NCBI GenBank assembly: GCA_047629095.1
Contig: JBLHWM010000094.1
Coordinates: 1-11,123 of the forward strand
DNA length: 11,123 nucleotides
Reading direction: 5' to 3'
From: CALBMX01 sp047629095
GTDB taxonomy: Bacteria > Planctomycetota > UBA1135 > GCA-002686595
How positions within the stretch are numbered: position 1 is the stretch's first letter; each line of letters starts with the position of its first letter. This document shows, piece by piece, positions 7,901 to 11,123 of the stretch. A program made the position numbers and the translations under genes. The notes under the pieces were generated by a model, which saw nothing but the letters and a program-made list of their open reading frames with translations, searched no databases and was not told the origin of the DNA.

Positions 7901-8667
7901 GCAGCCTCATAGTTGTTGCGGAAGTTGTGGGCTATGATCTCCAGGCCACTGCCGTCGGGGTGCATGCGGCCAACTAGACCACCGGTATAAACGCGCCCAT
8001 CATCGGAGACGAGTCCCGGCCGGTTGTCCGCAGTGAACTCCCCCCCACCGCGATAGCTCGAGCCACTGCGCAGGGTCACGCCGTCTGTTCCCGTGACAAT
8101 GTGCGGCCCCGCGTTCCCCACGGCAAACATGAGGTCGCCATCGGGCAGCTCCACAACTGAGTGCAGTCCATGATCGTGATCGGGCCCGCCAAAGCCCGTC
8201 AGCAAGGTCGTGCGCGAATCCGAGACCAGGTCGCCATCCAGGTCGCGGTACTCAAACAGGTTCGGCGAGCAGCTCACAAGAACTCGATCCTCCAAAACGC
8301 AGATACCCAATGGCGCTTTCAGGTCCACGTCCTGGGCAAACACCGTGCTCTTGTCGGCCTTGCCGTCACCGTTGGTGTCTTCGAGCACCACTACGCGGTC
8401 TCCACCTTCGAAGTGCTTGCCTGCGTTGCGTCCGCTCCACTGGCGGTAGTTCACGGCTTCGGTCACCCACAGACGCCCCTTCGAATCGAAGGCCATAGCC
8501 GTCGGATTGAAGAGCAGCGGCGACTCCGCCCATAGGCTGACTTGCATCCCTTCGGGCACTTCAAACTGACTGCTGAGATCGAAGACTGGCGTGATCGGAT
8601 CGGACACCTTGGCGGGCGCGGAGATCGATAGGGAAGCGAGCACAAGCAGGGGCAGGCGGAGGGACAT
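4927..8667 (-). CDS. Exported PVC-type dehydrogenase / NPCBM / cytochrome c / DUF1080 fusion
   Basis: This 1246-residue envelope protein starts with a signal peptide (residues 1 to about 19, ending SAPA). Residues about 30-435 match the PVC-type membrane-bound dehydrogenase N-terminal domain (TIGR02604 family), a sugar-dehydrogenase-like beta-propeller with acidic loops such as DTNGDGKAD (97-105) and DNDDDGN (267-273). A helical, HEAT-like stretch follows (about 450-660). Residues about 690-820 resemble NPCBM, a carbohydrate-binding module, with NGIGTHAPSRI at 774-784. Residues about 911-1047 form a PVC-type heme domain (TIGR02603 family) with CFACH (929-933) and Met1025 in SAMPP as the likely sixth ligand. 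Residues about 1054-1244 are DUF1080 (3-keto-disaccharide hydrolase family) with LFNGTDLEGW, GNSGVLLR and IEAQLQSG. The domains suggest sugar oxidation with electrons passed to heme, plus glycoside binding and cleavage. Substrate and cofactor (possibly PQQ) are not evident. The start is ATG 8667 without a strong Shine-Dalgarno. Confidence 0.9.
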   Translation of the reverse strand: MSLRLPLLVLASLSISAPAKVSDPITPVFDLSSQFEVPEGMQVSLWAESPLLFNPTAMAFDSKGRLWVTEAVNYRQWSGRNAGKHFEGGDRVVVLEDTNGDGKADKSTVFAQDVDLKAPLGICVLEDRVLVSCSPNLFEYRDLDGDLVSDSRTTLLTGFGGPDHDHGLHSVVELPDGDLMFAVGNAGPHIVTGTDGVTLRSGSSYRGGGEFTADNRPGLVSDDGRVYTGGLVGRMHPDGSGLEIIAHNFRNNYEAAVDSYGDVFVSDNDDDGNQSCRTVAIVEGGNYGYFSADGSRFWGADKRPDQETLSAHWHQEDPGVMPLGTVNGGGGPTGVAVYEGRLFPELFGTVLDADAGRSLVFTHEPKVVGAALDLEAGVLIEPAYDVTGDRGHWFRPSDVAVAPDGSIFIADWFDPGVGGHQAGDSEAYGRILRIHASPKSDAERDAQVKGSPASRKVLDAGVALAMWDLAKAPGTKQRFKMFFIHSELSERCRIAAYRAWTRAHGFDIEAAQAFGHDPSPFARARVAASLRMAPADQADQAKSLWLTFALAGPLDDRVYLESLGLGAEGRESELFAELLIYDLPPATILPLVWRLHPEQALPWLVAFANDGRHKQQQRQMATDAIAFMTSQKAAESMLVLALSGPEDLRDVASYWVRHRRENDWRDFDLGSSLAGDFDKAELALESDVIRDSSLTQIDLDVASAEVVWLVVDDAGNGNTCDWANWLDLRFVTEDGELPVTGQPWILAESGWGSVKRDQDCSGGTLNVGDTIYRNGIGTHAPSRIAIAVPAGATRLVGLCAADNDGTSQGDATSLQFQVFTESGRDAVAIAARRDAALAGDEAAVLELLEGTEGALFLLQSAKAGRLPDAISDFVGPLLRKHSDLAVRALASEVYAPPADAATFPPLDELAAITGDKFRGQELYRGRAACFACHAYEGLGGSIGPELSVIGDKFGRRGLMDALVAPSASIAFGYDSWVFTMKDGRHLTGAILADGDRIVLRDSTGARQVFDATEVETRIHQDTSAMPPADTMGLSAQDLADLVSFLAAPKEAAPVFGDAVKLFNGTDLEGWKVHLPAGSDPSKVWSFKDEVLRCEGQPIGYIYTEQQYTDFEIELDWRGDPATGPGNSGVLLRVQEPHKVWPKSIEAQLQSGSAGDIWNIDQFPLVVDAARTSGRHTVKLQPSNERPLGEWNHYRIRVHGAEVTLEVNGELQNTARWAARIPGAIALQSEGAVIEFRNAILRPILNP

Positions 8668-8964
8668 GGCAGTTCTCTGGAGCGGGCTGGCGGAGGACGA
8701 TCTAGCGGTACGCGAAAACTAGCCTAGCAGCCCGTTGTAAAAGACCGTCGAGAGACAAAGCTATCTTTCGTCGTGCAAGGAAGAGGGCCAGACCGTGAAA
8801 GCCGAAGTCCCGGCCGCGGAGCACAGGCCAGCCCTGAACGACGCTGCTGGATCGAAGAGGGGATGCCGAGTTGGCCGTTCTTTTCGGACGAACGACTAGG
8901 GGCCCGTCTCCTGATTTACGTTCAAAAACTACGGGAGATTGGGGAAAGGCCCTGGGCCCGCGCT
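8668..8964. other. Intergenic region between recG and the dehydrogenase fusion gene
   Basis: These 297 bases lie after the recG stop and before the dehydrogenase start, both on the minus strand. I find no tRNA, no strong hairpin followed by a T-run and no convincing promoter, although the dehydrogenase gene presumably has one here. The best fragments on the minus strand are TTTACA (from about 8738) with no good -10 behind it, and a few 4-5 bp inverted repeats. A minus-strand frame of 88 codons (8968-8702) spans nearly all of it, starting with a GTG that overlaps the recG stop. Its third-position GC looks near 50%, well below the neighbouring genes, and it shows no recognisable domain, so I do not call it a gene. 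Confidence 0.5.
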
Positions 8965-11123
8965 TCACTCTGGCTTGGCAAGCAGGTCTTCCAAAAGCGT
9001 CGGGTCACTGCGTATTAGCCGCGTGGCCTGGTCAAACATACGCGTGTCGAGCTCTGCAAGTCCCTCTAGATTCTCGCCACTCTGGCGCACCCCGGCCAGG
9101 TCCCCCATGCCGCGTTTTTCGAGGTCCGCCTCGGCAATCACGAAACCGTCATTGGTCGATTCGAGCAAGCGGAAGCGCTCCTCACCGGATTTTGGCCCCA
9201 AGAGCAGGCACCAAGGGTCGCCCCCCGGGCCACGCCCAATACGGCCGCGTAGCTGGTGCAGCTGAGCGAGGCCCAAGCGCTCGGCGTCTTCAATCACCAT
9301 GACTGTCGCCTCGGGGACATCCACGCCGACCTCGATCACGGTGGTGCCCACGAGCAGCTTTGATTCGCCGCTCTTGAAGCGCTGGAAGCGGCGCCGGCGC
9401 TCGTCGGACTTGAGCCGCCCGTGGACGAGCTCGATGCCATGCTCGGCGAGGTCCGTGGCCAGCAGCCACTCGTGGACCTCGACCACGCCACGGCCGCCGC
9501 GCTCGGCTTCGGTGCTGTCGATGCGCGGCAGAACCCAGAAGGCGCGCTCGCCGGCCGCGAGTCGCTCGGCGAGCAGGCCGCGGATGCGACGGCGCTCGGC
9601 TCCGCGAACCCAGCGCGTGCGGATCGCGCCGCGGCCCGGGGGCTTCTCGTCGAGGATCGCCAGGTCGAGATCGCCGTGCAGGATCAGCGCTAGTGAGCGC
9701 GGGATCGGCGTCGCGGTCATGTGCAAAACGTGGGCATCGGCAATGGCGGGAAAAGCGCTTGCACCAACCTCGACACCTGCGTCTTTGGATTTCGCGCCAC
9801 CCTTAGTTAGACGCTCACGCTGTCCTACGCCAAAGCGGTGCTGCTCGTCGATCACGCACAGGCCGAGGGCGCCAAAGACCACGTCCTTGGAGAACAGCGC
9901 GTGGGTTCCGAAGACGATCATGGGCCGCCCGGTGGCGACACCAGCCAAGAGCTCGCGCCGAACGCGCACGGGAACTGAGCCAGTGAGCAGGCATGAGTCG
10001 ATGCCCTGGCCTCGCAGCAGCTCGCGGTTGCCCCCAAAGTGCTGCTCGGCCAGCACCTCGGTCGGCGCCATGAACGCGACCTGCCCGCCGCTCTTCACCA
10101 TGGCGATCGAGACCGCGAGGGCAACTGCGGTCTTGCCCGCGCCCACGTCGCCTTGCAGGAGCCGGCCCATGGGCGTCGTGCTCTCCATGTCCTCGAGTAG
10201 CTCGGCGATCACGCGCTTTTGAGCGCCGGTAAAGGGAAAGGGAAAGAGCTGCTCTAACGCGGCTGCTGCCTCGACGGGGTGCCCTTGGAACTTCGGCAGA
10301 TGTGCGCGAAGGGCGGCGCCGGCAAGACGCGTCTGGCGCTTCTTTTCGAGGCGCGCGGCGAGGCCGAGCAGTCCCTCGAATGCCAGCCGCGAGAGGGCGG
10401 CTCCGTAGGCGGCCTCACTCGTCGGCCGGTGCAAGCTCGCCACCGCTTCGGGCAGGGCCGGGAAGCCAAGAGCGCCAAGCTGGACTTCGGTCAAGGTCTC
10501 CTTGAGGCTGTGCGCGTACTTGTCCAGTGCGTCGAGGATCAGACCGCGCAGGTACTCCTGGCCGACTCCGTCCACCAGAGGATAGATCGGCTCGAGTGCA
10601 CCCGGTGCGGGCAGTGGCTTGTCGGGACGGCCGACGCGAGGCGTCACCAGGGCCGGTCCCGACTTCGTGTTCACGAGGCTGCCCATGAGCTCCACCGTGT
10701 CCCCCTTGGCGAAGAGCTCCCGCAGCCAAGGCTGGTTGAAAAACAAGGCGTCTATGGAGGCAGTGCCATCGCTCACGCCGATGCGCAGGGTCGAACGACG
10801 ACCGCCCATGCGGAACATGCGCATGGCCGTGACCTCACCTTCGATCCGGTGCACTTCTTTGGCTCCCGCAGCCCCAGGTCTACCGGCGGCCATGGGCGAT
10901 GAAGTCTCGTCGCACACGGGCCCGTCGACCACCAAGCCGCGCAGTGCAGCTATCGGTAGCGCGGCCGGTGCTACATCGAGGCGGCGTGGCCGAAGGGTCA
11001 AGAGATCGCGCACGGAAGACACCCCAAGACCGGCCAAGCGTTCCGCTCGGCTAGGGCCAACGCCACTGAGCACCAATGGGCTCAGGCGCCCAAGGTCTAC
11101 GGGTTCGATGCCCGCCTCGTCGG
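8965..11123 (-). CDS. recG: ATP-dependent DNA helicase RecG (5' end probably outside window)
   Basis: RecG remodels stalled replication forks and Holliday junctions in the cytosol. Counting from the TTG at 11076 there are 703 residues, against 693 in E. coli. Visible parts are the N-terminal helix-hairpin-helix-like segment LSGVGPSRAERLAGLGV (3-19), the wedge OB-fold (about 75-148, including FFNQPWL), the Q-motif-like FPFTGAQ (280-286), Walker A GDVGAGKT (309-316), motif Ia APTEVLAEQH, the RecG-type Walker B box DEQHRFGV (410-417), TATPIPR (454-460), helicase motif V-VI TTVIEVGVDVPEA through LHQLRGRIGRG (578-616), and the TRG segment GFVIAEADLEKRGMGDL. The frame stays open from 11076 to the window edge with no stop and no other start codon, and the Pro just before the TTG aligns with RecG N-termini ('PL..L.GVG'), so the true start is likely beyond the window. 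An insert of about 14 residues lies between motifs II and III. Confidence 0.95.
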   Translation of the reverse strand, partial: DEAGIEPVDLGRLSPLVLSGVGPSRAERLAGLGVSSVRDLLTLRPRRLDVAPAALPIAALRGLVVDGPVCDETSSPMAAGRPGAAGAKEVHRIEGEVTAMRMFRMGGRRSTLRIGVSDGTASIDALFFNQPWLRELFAKGDTVELMGSLVNTKSGPALVTPRVGRPDKPLPAPGALEPIYPLVDGVGQEYLRGLILDALDKYAHSLKETLTEVQLGALGFPALPEAVASLHRPTSEAAYGAALSRLAFEGLLGLAARLEKKRQTRLAGAALRAHLPKFQGHPVEAAAALEQLFPFPFTGAQKRVIAELLEDMESTTPMGRLLQGDVGAGKTAVALAVSIAMVKSGGQVAFMAPTEVLAEQHFGGNRELLRGQGIDSCLLTGSVPVRVRRELLAGVATGRPMIVFGTHALFSKDVVFGALGLCVIDEQHRFGVGQRERLTKGGAKSKDAGVEVGASAFPAIADAHVLHMTATPIPRSLALILHGDLDLAILDEKPPGRGAIRTRWVRGAERRRIRGLLAERLAAGERAFWVLPRIDSTEAERGGRGVVEVHEWLLATDLAEHGIELVHGRLKSDERRRRFQRFKSGESKLLVGTTVIEVGVDVPEATVMVIEDAERLGLAQLHQLRGRIGRGPGGDPWCLLLGPKSGEERFRLLESTNDGFVIAEADLEKRGMGDLAGVRQSGENLEGLAELDTRMFDQATRLIRSDPTLLEDLLAKPE

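Noticed and set aside
8876..8895. Hairpin CGTTC...GAACG downstream of recG as a terminator
   Set aside because: Only five base pairs with a loop of about nine and no T-run on the minus strand; too weak to call.
9299..10222. 307-codon + strand frame antisense to recG
   Set aside because: It lies wholly inside recG helicase motifs and is Ser/Arg/Pro-rich low-complexity, typical of a GC-rich shadow frame.
11074..11076. TTG as the true start of recG
   Set aside because: The frame stays open to the window edge and the residues before it fit the conserved RecG N-terminus, so TTG is probably an internal Leu codon, though a TTG start cannot be fully excluded.

Overview
This GC-rich window (visually about 60-65% GC) most likely comes from a Planctomycetota bacterium or a close relative in the PVC superphylum. 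The main evidence is the 1246-residue exported protein at 4927-8667 (-). It joins a PVC-type dehydrogenase beta-propeller, an NPCBM-like domain, a CxxCH cytochrome segment and a DUF1080/3-keto-disaccharide hydrolase domain, a combination typical of planctomycetes and verrucomicrobia. Two further hints are an exported HEAT-repeat protein with 'AW..WW' motifs and the lack of strong Shine-Dalgarno sequences before the start codons.

Layout, left to right. Positions 1-80 (-) hold the first 26 codons of a Lys/Arg-rich protein that runs off the left edge. It starts six bases after the stop of a secreted or periplasmic HEAT-repeat protein (87-3188, -), so the two look like one operon. A divergent intergenic region (3189-3412) follows, with a 7-bp inverted repeat, three GATCTC hexamers spaced 22 and 33 bp apart, a weak sigma-70-like promoter candidate and a run of eight C just before the next start. 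Next is a cytosolic HDOD-GGDEF protein (3413-4930, +), a predicted c-di-GMP synthase with active site and inhibitory site intact. Its stop codon overlaps the stop of the convergent dehydrogenase/cytochrome/DUF1080 protein (4927-8667, -). A 297-bp intergenic stretch separates that gene from recG (8965 to the right edge, -), whose coding frame stays open to the window end, so its N-terminus is probably outside.

How the genes relate: no conserved pathway ties all five together. RecG is a housekeeping replication-fork helicase. The dehydrogenase fusion is a plausible self-contained envelope enzyme for glycoside oxidation, electron transfer and cleavage. The HEAT protein is probably an envelope scaffold of unknown role. 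The diguanylate cyclase is the only obvious signalling gene; it diverges from the HEAT gene and converges on the dehydrogenase gene, so any regulatory link is inference from position only. I see no tRNA, rRNA, CRISPR, insertion sequence, phage gene or defence cassette. The most interesting item is the domain logic of the 1246-residue fusion.
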